DNA of 64,000 bases from Gemmatimonadaceae bacterium (GTDB lineage Bacteria > Gemmatimonadota > Gemmatimonadetes > Gemmatimonadales > Gemmatimonadaceae): NCBI GenBank assembly GCA_020851035.1, contig JADZDM010000014.1, positions 1 to 64,000 on the forward strand, in the 5' to 3' direction. Numbering within the stretch: the first letter of the stretch is position 1; every line of letters begins with the position of its first letter. Below the pieces are notes generated by a model. It was not told the DNA's origin. It saw only the letters and a program-made list of their open reading frames with translations, and did not search any database. A program made the position numbers and the translations under genes. Positions 8,617 to 17,707 of the stretch are shown piece by piece.

Positions 8617-8847
8617 GCGGCGTTTGGGCGGCGGGCGGTTTCTGGGTACCTTGATTGGCTTCCGTATGCTAATCCGCCGTGGTCAGGCGGCAACGGAGCA
8701 CCCGCGGCCGGGATGTGCGACGCAGTGCGTGCGCGCGCCACGCGGGTCAGCGCAGTTCGATGTTTGACATCCCAGCGTCCGATCCCGCGCGCCCGTGAGT
8801 GGCCCGCCGGCTTCCTCACGTCTTCCCGCAACAACTCCGAGGCCCTT
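8617..8847. promoter_or_regulatory. Divergent intergenic region
   Basis: This 231-bp region lies between the divergent aspC operon (minus) and the degenerate helicase gene (plus), so it should hold promoters for both. An AT-richer patch at 8650-8675 (TTGATTGGC, then TATGCTAATCC) is the best promoter candidate, but spacing between the boxes does not fit a σ70 promoter cleanly. Nothing else is recognisable. Confidence 0.35.
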
Positions 8848-11010
8848 GTGCCCAAGGCCGATAACGCCGCCCCGTCCGCCCCGAAGGTCACCCGCAACCA
8901 GCAGGTGGTCCTCACCGCCCCGCCCACCGTGGCGGCGATGGTCTCGCTCGTCCAGCCCGCCCTCGAGCGGCTGCCCGCCGGATCGGCTGGGGTGCATCTC
9001 GTCATCCTCGTGCCCGACGCCGATACCGCGCTCGCCGTGGCGCAGGCCGTCCTGCCCGCCGGCGATGCCGCGCCGGTGCTGGTGCCCATGACCTCCGCCA
9101 CTCGCGGCGCCCGCCTGCTGGCCGGCAAGCCCGCGGCGATCGTCGGGGCGCCCGCCGACCTGGCGGCGCTGCTGCCGAGCGGCCTGCTCAAGCTCGAGGG
9201 GGTCACGCAGCTCCTCGTGCTGCAGGCCGACCTCACCCTCGCCCTCGCCGACGAGCCGTCGATCACGACGCTCATGACCGAGCTGCCGAAGGACATCGCG
9301 CGCACGCTCACCATGGCCGGCGAGACCGATGCCGTGACGGCGTTCGCGAAGGCCTACATGAAGCGCCCCCGCCGCGTGGGTGACGACGTGATGGCCGAGG
9401 GCAGCGCCCCGGTCAGTGTGCACTACGTGCTGACCAGTGCCGCCACGCGGCCGGCCACGCTCCGGCGTGTGCTGGATGCCGTCAATGCACCGTCGGCGGT
9501 GGTCGTCGCGGCCGAGCCGGCGCAGCTCGCCGAGGCGGGTTCCGCTCTCCGCGCGCTGGGATACGACGCCGCGCAGGGTGACGTGCAGGCCACCGCCGGC
9601 CCGGTCACCGCGCACAGCGTGCTGCGCGTGCTCTACGACGTGCCGGCCTCCCGCGCCGCACTCGACGCCGCCATCGGTGGTGCCCCGGTGCAGGTGATCG
9701 TGCTCGTCACGCCGCGCCAGGTGCCGCACCTGCGCGCCCTGCTCGCCGGCGGGTCGCTCACCTTCTTCATCCTCCCCGACACCATGGCCCATGCCGTGGG
9801 CCGCGACGGCGCCCGCATGGGTGAGCTGCGGAAGATCCTCGCCGAGGGCGTGAGCGCCCGCGAGCTCGCCGCGCTCGAGCCGCTGCTGGACGAACACGAC
9901 GCCATGGAAGTGGCCGCGGCGGCGCTGCGCCTGCTGGAGCGCGAGCGTGAGACGGCGAAGGCCCTGCGCATCGGTGTCACCACCGCGCAGCCGAAGGACG
10001 TGAAGCGTGCCCTGGCAGCGACGGCCGCGCAGGACGCCGGCGCCGCCCCGATGACGGCACCGGCACCGATGGCAGCCCCGGCGCCGACGGCACCCGCCGC
10101 ACCGTCGCCGATCGCCGCGGACGGCACCCCGCACGAGTTCGTGGTGCTGTGGCTCAACATCGGCAACGATGACGGCGCGACCGCCTCGTCGTTCGTCGGC
10201 GCGATCACCGGTGAGACCGGCCTCGATCGCAGCGTCGTCGGCAGCATCGACCTCCGTGACAGCCACACGCTGGTCGAGGTCTCGGGTGCACACGCCGAGC
10301 AGATCGTGGCCGCGATGAACGGCACCACCATGCGCAACCGGCAGGTGATCGCCCGCATCGATCGTGTCGGCCCGATGCGCACCACGCGCAGCGCGCCGGC
10401 CGGCCGCGGCGGTGATCGCCCTGGGGCAGGCCGCAGCAGCGGCGGCTTCTCGCGCGATCGTGGCGATCGTCCGGCGCGTCCGTCCTTCCGCCGCGACGAG
10501 GGTGATGCGCCCCGCGAGCGCAGCGGCTATCCGCGCCGCGACGCCGGTGACCGGCCGGCCCGGCCGTCGTTCTCGCGCGATGATCGTCCCGCGCGTCCGC
10601 CGCGTGAGGGAGGCTTCTCGCGCGACGAGCGTCCGGCGCGCCCGTTCAGCCGCGACGACCGTCCTGCACGGCCGCCGCGTGAGGGCGGCTTCTCGCGTGA
10701 CGACCGCCCGGCCCGTCCGTTCAGCCGCGACGACCGTCCCTCCCGTCCGCCGCGCGAGGGTGGGTTCTCGCGTGACGACCGGCCGGCCCGCCCGCCCCGC
10801 AGCGGAGGCTTCAGCCGTGACGAGCGTCCGGCGCGGCCTGCCGGTGGTGGCTTCAGCCGTGCCCCGCGTGACGCGGGCGCCCCGACCAGCCGCGGCTTCA
10901 CCCGCGACCGCGGCGACGCCCCGTCCGGCCCGCGCACCGAAGGCAACGACTTCGCGGAGCGTGCCGAGCGCCTGCGCAATGCGCGCAAGCCGTCACGCAC
11001 GGAGGACTGA
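8848..11010 (+). CDS. Degenerate DEAD-box-like protein with DbpA RNA-binding domain and Arg-rich repeat tail
   Basis: About 720 aa from the GTG at 8848 ([13 protein letters not shown]); no better in-frame start exists because upstream sequence is antisense to aspC. Residues ~15-420 follow the layout of two RecA-like helicase domains, but key motifs are missing. There is no Walker [13 protein letters not shown] stands where TPGR would be, LLVLQADLT replaces VLDEAD, and the HRxGRxGR motif is not present. Residues ~430-505 ([20 protein letters not shown] to IARIDRVG) match the DbpA C-terminal RNA-binding domain. The last ~200 residues are a low-complexity, Arg/Asp/Pro-rich tail. The likely role is ATP-independent RNA binding, perhaps as a ribosome-assembly or RNA-chaperone factor; this is inference. 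tdk follows by 5 bp. Confidence 0.72.
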   Translation: MPKADNAAPSAPKVTRNQQVVLTAPPTVAAMVSLVQPALERLPAGSAGVHLVILVPDADTALAVAQAVLPAGDAAPVLVPMTSATRGARLLAGKPAAIVGAPADLAALLPSGLLKLEGVTQLLVLQADLTLALADEPSITTLMTELPKDIARTLTMAGETDAVTAFAKAYMKRPRRVGDDVMAEGSAPVSVHYVLTSAATRPATLRRVLDAVNAPSAVVVAAEPAQLAEAGSALRALGYDAAQGDVQATAGPVTAHSVLRVLYDVPASRAALDAAIGGAPVQVIVLVTPRQVPHLRALLAGGSLTFFILPDTMAHAVGRDGARMGELRKILAEGVSARELAALEPLLDEHDAMEVAAAALRLLERERETAKALRIGVTTAQPKDVKRALAATAAQDAGAAPMTAPAPMAAPAPTAPAAPSPIAADGTPHEFVVLWLNIGNDDGATASSFVGAITGETGLDRSVVGSIDLRDSHTLVEVSGAHAEQIVAAMNGTTMRNRQVIARIDRVGPMRTTRSAPAGRGGDRPGAGRSSGGFSRDRGDRPARPSFRRDEGDAPRERSGYPRRDAGDRPARPSFSRDDRPARPPREGGFSRDERPARPFSRDDRPARPPREGGFSRDDRPARPFSRDDRPSRPPREGGFSRDDRPARPPRSGGFSRDERPARPAGGGFSRAPRDAGAPTSRGFTRDRGDAPSGPRTEGNDFAERAERLRNARKPSRTED
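10435..10925 (+). repeat. Coding repeats, [10 protein letters not shown] units
   Basis: Within the C-terminal tail of the degenerate helicase, units of the form (G/P)FSRD(D/E)RPARP recur about eight times, with shorter FSRAPRD and FTRDRGD variants near the end. Spacer sequences alternate between PPREGG and nothing, giving a two-unit higher-order period. The DNA is repetitive as well (GGCTTCTCGCG and CGTCCGGC recur), so length polymorphism between strains is expected. Confidence 0.9.
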
Positions 11011-11015
11011 CTGCG

Positions 11016-11630
11016 GTGAGCGACGGCTTCGTGACGTCCTCCGGCGGGTGGATCGAGGTGATCGCCGGCGTGATGTTCAGCGGCAAGAGTGAGGAGTTGA
11101 TGCGACGCGTGCGGCGGGCGACCATCGCCCGCAAGCGTGTCCAGGTGTTCAAGAGCCATCTCGACGATCGCTACACGGGGTTGTACAACGTCTCCAGTCA
11201 CGACGGCCGTGACCTGGAGGCGATTCCCGTGGACTCGGCGAGCCAGCTCGCACACCAGCTCGACCCCATGGCGCAGGTGGTGGCCGTGGACGAGGTGCAG
11301 TTCCTCGATGCCGGCATCATCGCGCTCGCCACGGCCCTGGCCGTGCGCGGGCGGCGCGTGATCCTCGCCGGCATCGACACCGACTTCCGCGGTGAGCCGT
11401 TCGGCGCCATGCCGCAGCTCATGGCGGTGGCCGAGCAGGTGACCAAGCTGCACGCGATCTGCGTGCTGTGCGGCAATCCCGCCAGCCGCAACCAGCGGCT
11501 GATCGACGGCAAGCCCGCCCGCTGGGACTCGCCGACGATCATGGTCGGTGCGGCGCAGTCGTACGAGGCGCGCTGCCGCGCCTGTCACCGCGTGCTGCTG
11601 GACGACGACGTGCAGGTGCCGCTGCTGTAG
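11016..11630 (+). CDS. tdk: Thymidine kinase (type II)
   Basis: 204 aa from a GTG at 11016, with a GGAGG ribosome-binding site at 11001-11005. The P-loop is [15 protein letters not shown] (residues ~17-31) and the catalytic segment is [11 protein letters not shown]. The C-terminal zinc lasso has CVLCGN and CRACH, and HVLL-type residues follow. The enzyme phosphorylates thymidine with ATP in the dTTP salvage pathway and is feedback-inhibited by dTTP in characterised members. It lies 5 bp after the degenerate helicase and is followed by a strong hairpin. Confidence 0.96.
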   Translation: MSDGFVTSSGGWIEVIAGVMFSGKSEELMRRVRRATIARKRVQVFKSHLDDRYTGLYNVSSHDGRDLEAIPVDSASQLAHQLDPMAQVVAVDEVQFLDAGIIALATALAVRGRRVILAGIDTDFRGEPFGAMPQLMAVAEQVTKLHAICVLCGNPASRNQRLIDGKPARWDSPTIMVGAAQSYEARCRACHRVLLDDDVQVPLL

Positions 11631-11649
11631 TCGCGCCGCCGCGGCGCCC

Positions 11650-11697
11650 GGACACACGAACGCCCCGCCGGAGTCCCGGCGGGGCGTTCGTGTGTCC
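11650..11697. terminator. Bidirectional transcription terminator
   Basis: A perfect 22-bp inverted repeat (11650-11671 and 11676-11697) with a 4-base AGTC loop lies between the convergent ends of tdk and the minor-pilin operon. The upper stem is CCCCGCCGG/CCGGCGGGG. There is no T tract on either side. Its position between two stops makes a two-way terminator the best reading. Confidence 0.85.
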
Positions 11698-11711
11698 GTG
11701 GCGGCCGGCGA

Positions 11712-13742
11712 TCAGTCGTCGGGCGTGAGCCGGTCGAAGAGCGTCGCGATGCTGAAGCCGACGGGGTCGATCTCCATGTACCGGTTGTCGAGGTACCGCC
11801 CGGTGGTGGGGAAGTACGGCGGTGGCCGCAGGTTCGCACAGCGGTCGTAAGTGTACTGCTTGATGAACCCGGTGCCGTTGGTGGCGGTGAAGGTGCCCAC
11901 CGCGCCGCGGGCTTCCTGGATCAGGCCGCCCAGCAGCGCGAGGCAGCCCCGCCCGCGTTCCGTGCCGTTGCACGGGTTGCCGGTCACCTGGCCCTCGTCG
12001 TGGTTCTGCACGCGGAACGACATGTCCATCGCCATCACCACGCTGTGGAGCGTGAGGTCCTTGCTGTCGTCGAGCAGGCGGAAGCTGGTGGCGGCCGTCA
12101 CGTCGGCGTCGGTCTGGTTGTTCAGCATGTTGTCCGCCACCACCACGTCCTTGTCGGACAGGATGCCCAGCACGTCCACGCAGCGCCCGGTGGTCGCCGG
12201 GTTGGTGCCGTAGCGCAGGTCGTCGAGCACCACGGCCGTGCCGGTGGTGTGCAGCGTCACGCGACCCACCAGCAGCCCGCTCAGGCCGACGGTGCCGGAG
12301 ACGTTGATCACGCCGCGGGCGCCCGGGTTCACCGAGCGGTGCAGCGGGAAGAGGTAGGCGGCCTGGTTCGGGGCGCGCAGCAGCAGGCGCGGGTCGACCG
12401 CGCCACCGTACAGGCGCCAGGTGCCGTAGGCATCGGCGGGATCGAAGGTGGAGTTCGGCCCCACGTTCGTGCTGGTGCCACCGTACGAGGCCGGTGCCAG
12501 CTCCGCGAAGTTGAGCTCCGGCGCACCGCCCAGGAAACACTGCGACCGGTTGCCGGCCAGCAGCGCACCGCTGCGCGACAGGATGGAGCGCGTCTCGGCG
12601 GAGTTCAGCGGCGTCGTCTTGAAGTTCAGGCTGTTCACCATGTTGGTGCCGGCCACTGCGCCCAGCGCCGCCTGGAACCGCCCCAGCAGCCAGGTGCGCA
12701 CGGCGGTCTGCTCGTGTGCATTGGCGGTGAAGAAGCGGTCACCGAAGCCGGGCACGTTGATCCACTCGCCGCAGAGGCCCTTGCGGGTCACCAGGTCGGT
12801 GGAGAACAGCTCCTGGTCGCCGCGGATCCACGCAATGGACTGCGACGAGCCGCTGTTGGTCGTGTAGACGCGGATGAAGCCGTCCTGCGGATCGGTGGAG
12901 CTGCCATCGTTGTCGAGGTCGATGTTCACGAACTCGATGCGCATCCGGACCGTGGTCTCGTCGCCGTTGGACGGGGCCACGAAATTCAGCCGGCCGCTGG
13001 CGGCGTACGTCGCCATGTTGCTCAGCGCCGCCGGCGTGGGCATCGGGATCGGGATCGAGTGCTCCGTGTAGCCCTTCCAGAAGTCGGCCTGGTCGGGCTG
13101 GATGATCATCTTCGCGGTGCCCACCACGTCGCGGAACTGGGCCGCCCACGGCAGCGCCGCCTTGCTGGTGATGCGGATCGTGTCGTTGGACCAGGTCGGG
13201 CCGAACAGCACGTCACCGCTGCCGAACCAGATCGGGCCACTGCCGCGGTTCTCGCGGTTCGACCAGTAGGCGAAGCGGGCGAAGTTCTCCTGCGCCAGCT
13301 CGAGCCGGCGCACGACCTTCGCGCCGGTCTGGTCGGTGGCCTGCGCGATCACGGAACCGAACGCGCCGAACTGGCCGGTGGTGGCACCGGTCGGCCCGGC
13401 CCACACCCTGACCTGCACGCCCGGGATCACGTTGCCCGAGGCGTCCTTCAGCACGCCACCATTGAACGTGATCTCGCGGTAGCCGGACTCCGGCATCGCG
13501 TCGGGGTCGGCGTTGATGTAGCTCTTGCCCATCTGCAGCGCCGCATCGGCCGCGTACTGCAGGTCGGCGGCGCGGTTCGAGAGCCCGGTCGCCAGCTTGG
13601 TGCCGCTGGCGAGGTACACCGCCGACAGCGCCAGCGCACCGAGCGCCACCGTCAGGATGAGAGTGATGATGATCGCCATCCCTCGGCGATCCGCCGGTCG
13701 CGTCGTCGCGCCGGACACCGGAAGTCGGGTGGAGAGTCGCAT
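11712..13742 (-). CDS. PilX/GspK-like type IV pilus-associated protein
   Basis: 676 aa. The N terminus has a positively charged leader and the hydrophobic segment RRGMAIIITLILTVALGALAL (about residues 19-40), a class III prepilin-like signal without the Glu at +5, as in PilX and GspK proteins. The large secreted part contains VLKDASGNVIPGVQVRV, EINV-type β segments and several cysteines. It probably belongs to the pilus tip or priming complex made of minor pilins. Its ATG overlaps the PilW-like stop (TGATG) and it is the last gene of the operon that starts at 15890 or 16556. Confidence 0.7.
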   Translation of the reverse strand: MRLSTRLPVSGATTRPADRRGMAIIITLILTVALGALALSAVYLASGTKLATGLSNRAADLQYAADAALQMGKSYINADPDAMPESGYREITFNGGVLKDASGNVIPGVQVRVWAGPTGATTGQFGAFGSVIAQATDQTGAKVVRRLELAQENFARFAYWSNRENRGSGPIWFGSGDVLFGPTWSNDTIRITSKAALPWAAQFRDVVGTAKMIIQPDQADFWKGYTEHSIPIPMPTPAALSNMATYAASGRLNFVAPSNGDETTVRMRIEFVNIDLDNDGSSTDPQDGFIRVYTTNSGSSQSIAWIRGDQELFSTDLVTRKGLCGEWINVPGFGDRFFTANAHEQTAVRTWLLGRFQAALGAVAGTNMVNSLNFKTTPLNSAETRSILSRSGALLAGNRSQCFLGGAPELNFAELAPASYGGTSTNVGPNSTFDPADAYGTWRLYGGAVDPRLLLRAPNQAAYLFPLHRSVNPGARGVINVSGTVGLSGLLVGRVTLHTTGTAVVLDDLRYGTNPATTGRCVDVLGILSDKDVVVADNMLNNQTDADVTAATSFRLLDDSKDLTLHSVVMAMDMSFRVQNHDEGQVTGNPCNGTERGRGCLALLGGLIQEARGAVGTFTATNGTGFIKQYTYDRCANLRPPPYFPTTGRYLDNRYMEIDPVGFSIATLFDRLTPDD

Positions 13743-14914
13743 CAGGGCACCGTGATTTGGATGGCGGAAGTGAGCGCCGAGGGCGCTGGGGTGCAGTCGA
13801 GGGCGGAGATCGCGTACTCGTAGATCGTCCCGGACGCGACGGTGTTGTCGATGTACTGCAGCGACGACATGCCCGCCCCGGGCACGTTGGTCAGCGGCTC
13901 ACCCCAGTCCACCGCGCCGGCCAGGCGCCGGTAGACGGCGTACATCTCCACGTCGCGCTCGCCCGCCAGCTCGTCGGTGCTGGCATTCCACACCAGCTTC
14001 ACGGCCGGCAGGCCGGACAGCGTCACGATCGTCAGCGCCGGCGCGCCCGCGGCCAGCGGGCTCTCGCCGCACTGCGCGCGCTGCAGCAGCCCCTGGTTCG
14101 CGATCCGGATGTCGCGCGTCACGGTGTCGATGATGGTGCCGCCCTTCGAGTCGGTGTAGGTGGCGATCAGTGCGATCTTCACCACCGCGATCGAGTCGAT
14201 CAGCGCCGCGCTGCCGGTGTCGGCGGCCGCGCCGTGCTTCGACACGCTGTGGAACATCGGCAGCGAGCCCGCCGCCACCTGTGTCAGCACGCCAGACAGG
14301 TTGCGCTTGTAGTAGCGGAACACCGGCAGCCCGGTGGTCTGCACCAGGTTGCGTGCGATCACCTCGGGCGACTGCCGGTTCACCTTGCGGTACAGCACCA
14401 CCTTCTGCCCGCCGGGAATCGGCGAGGCGCCGGTGTCACTGACCACGTAGTAGTTGATCGTCTCGGCGTTGCTCACGTACGATGCCGTCGGGTAGGTGCT
14501 GGCCGAGTTCGGCAGCGTGATCGCCGTGCCGGTGTTGAGCGAGCCGAGCGCGGTGCTGTCAGCGTCCGGGTCGTAGAACACCGCCACCAGGTCGTTGGAG
14601 CGGGCCGTGACCATGTTGGCGTTGAAGGACACGGCGTTCACCGCCCCGCGGACCATCAGCGGCTGGCCGTCGAACACGCCGACCCCCGTGTTGCGCATGT
14701 CCTGCTCGATCGCATCGATGGCGAAGGTCGCCGACCGGGTGGCGTCCGTGCGCCCGGAGGTGCGGTTGACCGCCGCCGTCTGGGCCTGGTACAACGGTGC
14801 CGCCAGTGCGATCAGCACCAGCGTCACCGAGATCGCGATGAGCAGCTCGAGGGTGGTGAAGCCGGCTCGCAGCGTTCGCGCGCGCGGCATCGCGTGGACG
14901 AATGGCTGTGGCAT
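13742..14914 (-). CDS. PilW-like minor prepilin with a fibronectin type III-like C-terminal domain
   Basis: 390 aa. The leader MPQPFVHAMPRARTLRAG is followed by FTTLELLIAISVTLVLIALA, a class III prepilin signal with Gly-1 and Glu+5 that PilD-type peptidase would cleave and N-methylate. After the α1 helix comes a β-rich globular part with PilW-like INYYVVSDTG and YRKVNRQSPEVIARNL. The last ~100 residues (KLVWNASTDELAGERDVEMY, then YAISALD) look like a fibronectin type III fold, an unusual addition. Start and stop both overlap neighbours as TGATG, so translation is coupled. Confidence 0.82.
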   Translation of the reverse strand: MPQPFVHAMPRARTLRAGFTTLELLIAISVTLVLIALAAPLYQAQTAAVNRTSGRTDATRSATFAIDAIEQDMRNTGVGVFDGQPLMVRGAVNAVSFNANMVTARSNDLVAVFYDPDADSTALGSLNTGTAITLPNSASTYPTASYVSNAETINYYVVSDTGASPIPGGQKVVLYRKVNRQSPEVIARNLVQTTGLPVFRYYKRNLSGVLTQVAAGSLPMFHSVSKHGAAADTGSAALIDSIAVVKIALIATYTDSKGGTIIDTVTRDIRIANQGLLQRAQCGESPLAAGAPALTIVTLSGLPAVKLVWNASTDELAGERDVEMYAVYRRLAGAVDWGEPLTNVPGAGMSSLQYIDNTVASGTIYEYAISALDCTPAPSALTSAIQITVP

Positions 14915-15333
14915 CAGAACGCTCCGACGAAGGATGTCTTGGAGATGGTCGCACGGGCACCGGGGAGCTGGACCCGGACCGTCACGATCTTGTAGTCCAC
15001 GGTGTCCGTCGGCGTCCCACCCACCCGCGTGACCTGGGTGGTGCGCGAGAAGCCCGGGGAACCGGGCAGGGCGGACTCGCTCGAGACCATCGTGTCGAGC
15101 GACGCGTACGGGGTGGCCGTGCGCACCGCCTCCAGGCGCTGGTTCGCCAGCTCCTGGGCACGCGCCGTCATGCGCGCGTACGAGTCGGTCTGCTGGTACT
15201 TGACCGTGAAGCCGGCCATCGCCAGCAGCGCGGCGGTCAGGATCACCGCCGCCACCACCACTTCCACCAGCGTGAAGCCCTTCCGGTTCGACAGGCGCGG
15301 CGCGATGACCGCGACAGGTGAGGTCGTCGTCAT
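14914..15333 (-). CDS. PilV-like minor prepilin
   Basis: 139 aa. The leader ends with NRKG and is followed by FTLVEVVVAAVILTAALLAMAG, a textbook class III prepilin motif with Glu+5. The helix continues with ARAQELANQRLEAVRTATPY, typical of PilV/GspI proteins. The C-terminal domain is short (about 80 residues). It would be processed by the prepilin peptidase and join the minor-pilin complex that primes pilus assembly. It is coupled by TGATG overlaps on both sides. Confidence 0.88.
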   Translation of the reverse strand: MTTTSPVAVIAPRLSNRKGFTLVEVVVAAVILTAALLAMAGFTVKYQQTDSYARMTARAQELANQRLEAVRTATPYASLDTMVSSESALPGSPGFSRTTQVTRVGGTPTDTVDYKIVTVRVQLPGARATISKTSFVGAF

Positions 15334-15890
15334 CAGATGCCCGCCCGGATCCAGCCGGTTGAGGAGTACTTGTAGCCGTCGGCTCGGCCGGTACTCTGCG
15401 TCACGTAGACCGCCCGCGATGCGCCCGCATCGCTCGGACGGGCCGAGATGAAGAACGCGGCGTCGGAGCTCGCGGCGCCATTGCGACGGAAGATCAGCGA
15501 CGGATACCCGTCGAGCACCTTCGGCTTGGCGAAGGCCGTGGTCCCCGACAGGCCATCGAGTGCCGCCGGCGAGGTGGTGAACTTCACCCCCTGGTCGAGC
15601 GCCACCCAGTACGACCGGTCGCCGGTGTCGAAGACGTTCGAGTTGTTCTTGTCCTCCACCACGCGCAGCCGGCCGGTCGACACGTCCACGCTCACGATCA
15701 CGTTGTACTGCTTCGTCAGCGCGGTGCGCTGCGCCTGCACGAACACCGTCATCATCTGGCGCAGTCCGGCATCACTGCGCATCCGACTGAGGTCGATCTT
15801 CGGCACCGCCATCAGGGCGACCACACCCATGATGATCAGCGTCGTGACCAGCTCGATCATTGAGAAGCCGCTTCGTCGCGACATCCGCAT
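15333..15890 (-). CDS. GspH/FimT-family minor prepilin
   Basis: 185 aa from the ATG at 15890, with AGG five bases upstream; an ATG two codons later is also possible. The signal is RRSG followed by FSMIELVTTLIIMGVVALMA with Glu+5. The family block VPKIDLSRMRSDAGLRQMM, and later AQRTALTKQYNVIVSVDVST and VVEDKNNSN, is typical of GspH/FimT. It is the first gene of the four TGATG-coupled pilin genes (15890 to 11712). A paralogue lies just upstream. Confidence 0.88.
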   Translation of the reverse strand: MRMSRRSGFSMIELVTTLIIMGVVALMAVPKIDLSRMRSDAGLRQMMTVFVQAQRTALTKQYNVIVSVDVSTGRLRVVEDKNNSNVFDTGDRSYWVALDQGVKFTTSPAALDGLSGTTAFAKPKVLDGYPSLIFRRNGAASSDAAFFISARPSDAGASRAVYVTQSTGRADGYKYSSTGWIRAGI

Positions 15891-15995
15891 CTGGACCTGC
15901 CCGGGGCTACGAGGTGAGGAGTTCCACAGCCAGAGACGAGGCTGCGGAGCCGGCGTAACAGTCCAGGTCGGTACCCCCCGGTCCCGGGGGTCAGG

Positions 15996-16556
15996 TCAGG
16001 TGCGGCCCCGGGTCCACCGCGCCCCGTCGAAGCGCCAGAGCTGTACCCCCCCGGTCCGGCGGCTCACCTGCACCGCCCGCCAGGCGCTCGGTTGCGCGGG
16101 ATCACTCGTCAGGTACAGGACCAGGTCGGCGCTGGCCCCGCCCGCGGGATGAAACGCCACCCGGCCCGCGGCCGACTCCGTCTCGGCACCGGCACCGCGG
16201 GCCGCCGGCAGCGGCAGCCGAACCGGCGGATCGCGCAGCTCGGCCGTCGGATCGAGGTCGGTCCAGACCTCCCGCTCCCCGCCATCCGGCCCGCCGTTGC
16301 CGTTCCGATCCTCGAGCGTGCCCAGCCGGCGGCGCGCCGAGTCCACGCGCACCACGACGTCCGTGCGGCGCTGGCGGGCGGTGCGGGCGGCCGACGCGAA
16401 CACGCTCACGGCCTGCCGGGCAATCGCATCCGACCGGAAACGCGACAGGTCCACGCGCGGCGCGGCGAAGGCCGTCAGCAGCGTGAGGACCAGCAACACC
16501 AGCAGCAGTCCCACGAAGGACTGGCCGCGGCGTGGCTCGGCGCGTGGTACGGGCAA
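15996..16556 (-). CDS. GspH/FimT-like pseudopilin lacking Glu+5
   Basis: 186 aa from a TTG at 16556, chosen because GGAG lies eight bases upstream; a TTG at 16580 would add eight residues. The hydrophobic segment is PRRGQSFVGLLLVLLVLTLL, so the residue at +5 after the presumed Gly cleavage site is Gly instead of Glu. The mature part mirrors the neighbouring GspH protein (APRVDLSRFRSDAIARQAV, VRVDSARRRLGTLEDRNGNG). It is a clear paralogue by tandem duplication. It sits 105 bp upstream of the GspH gene and is probably in the same transcription unit. Confidence 0.75.
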   Translation of the reverse strand: MPVPRAEPRRGQSFVGLLLVLLVLTLLTAFAAPRVDLSRFRSDAIARQAVSVFASAARTARQRRTDVVVRVDSARRRLGTLEDRNGNGGPDGGEREVWTDLDPTAELRDPPVRLPLPAARGAGAETESAAGRVAFHPAGGASADLVLYLTSDPAQPSAWRAVQVSRRTGGVQLWRFDGARWTRGRT

Positions 16557-16738
16557 GGGCGTGGCTCCGGGTGGAAGCAAACGGGTCGTTCAGGCTGCAG
16601 ACGAACACATGAGGACGGGGCAACCTTGTTCCGGTCGTCGCACCGGAGCGCCGCCGGACGCGCCGGCCCGGCTGCGGCGCCGGCATCCGTCCGGTACGTT
16701 CGGGCAGGCACACCGCCGCTTCCCGCACCCACCGTGTC

Positions 16739-17041
16739 GTGCACCTCTCCCCATCCGGCTCTCACTGGGTGTCCTGCCGCCAGTTCGGCAACGAGCTCGA
16801 GGCCAGCATCGCCGTCGCCATCCTCGATGCTTCGGGGATCCCGGCCATCGTGCGCAGCAACGACTCCGTCGGCCTGTTCGGCGCCGGCTTCCAGGGCTTC
16901 ACGGCGATGGGCGTCTCCCTGATGGTGCCCTCGGCCGCCCTCGAGGCGGCACGGACGGCGCTCGCCCTTGCCGCGGCGCAGGAGTCGGCGTCCGGCGAGG
17001 CGGTGCCGGCCGACGACGGCGAGGACGGATCGGCGCCGTGA
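16739..17041 (+). CDS. DUF2007-family small protein
   Basis: 100 aa from a GTG at 16739; a GTG at 16769 is an alternative. The core CRQFGNELEASIAVAILDASG, then IPAIVRSNDSVGLFGAG, matches the DUF2007 (putative signal-transducing) fold: a short α/β domain seen alone or fused to zinc ribbons. No catalytic residues are evident and the function is unknown. Its TGA overlaps the GTG of coaE (GTGA), so the two are translationally coupled. Confidence 0.75.
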   Translation: MHLSPSGSHWVSCRQFGNELEASIAVAILDASGIPAIVRSNDSVGLFGAGFQGFTAMGVSLMVPSAALEAARTALALAAAQESASGEAVPADDGEDGSAP

Positions 17042-17667
17042 CGCTGCTCGTCGGGCTCACCGGCAACATCGCCTCGGGCAAGAGCAGCGCGGCCGCCTTC
17101 CTCGCCGCGCGTGGCGCGGTGCTCGTGGACAGCGACGTCGCCGCGCGCGAGGCGGTGTTGCCCGGCACGGCGGCGCTCGCGGCGGTCGTGGCGCGCTTCG
17201 GCGCGGGGATGCTGCACGAGGATGGCTCGCTCGATCGCGGCCGGCTCGGCGCGCTGGTGTTCGGCGACCCGGCTGCCCGTGCGGCGCTCGAGGCGATCGT
17301 GCACCCGGCGGTGGAGGCGTCGCGCCAGCGGGCGGTGGTGGCCGCGCGCGCCGCCGGCGCCGGCATCGTGGTCTGCGACATCCCGCTGCTCTTCGAGGCC
17401 CGGCTGGCCTGGCAGTTTCCACGCATCCTGCTGGTCGACGCGCCGGCGCCCGTGCGCATCGCCCGGCTCGTCACCGATCGCGGCCTCTCCCCCGCCCATG
17501 CCGCAGCCCGCGTGGCCGCGCAGCTCCCGGCCACGCTCAAGCGCGGGCGGGCCGACCTGGTGGTGGACAACGACGGTGATCGCGCTGCGCTGCATGCACG
17601 GCTGCACGCGGCCTGGCAGCGGCTGCAGGCGTGGGCCGCGGTTGCCACCACCCAGTGCGCGGCCTAG
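17038..17667 (+). CDS. coaE: Dephospho-CoA kinase
   Basis: 209 aa from a GTG at 17038, coupled to the DUF2007 stop. The P-loop is GLTGNIASGKSSAAAFL and the adjacent DSDVAAREAVLPG matches the CoaE block (usually DAD). VHPAVEASRQ and VCDIPLLFEARL are further CoaE signatures, the latter corresponding to the usual PLLFE. It phosphorylates the 3'-hydroxyl of dephospho-CoA, the last step of CoA synthesis. CoA feeds the pyruvate dehydrogenase and acetyl-CoA carboxylase encoded further along the window. Confidence 0.94.
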   Translation: MTLLVGLTGNIASGKSSAAAFLAARGAVLVDSDVAAREAVLPGTAALAAVVARFGAGMLHEDGSLDRGRLGALVFGDPAARAALEAIVHPAVEASRQRAVVAARAAGAGIVVCDIPLLFEARLAWQFPRILLVDAPAPVRIARLVTDRGLSPAHAAARVAAQLPATLKRGRADLVVDNDGDRAALHARLHAAWQRLQAWAAVATTQCAA

Positions 17668-17707
17668 ACTAGCCGGCGTCACTTCTCACCGCCTTTCGGA
17701 GCTTTCA

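Noticed and set aside
7540-8847. 5' extension of the degenerate helicase frame by 436 codons
   Set aside because: The extension lies antisense to aspC and its translation is His/Arg-rich without family similarity. The GTG at 8848 gives a normal start.
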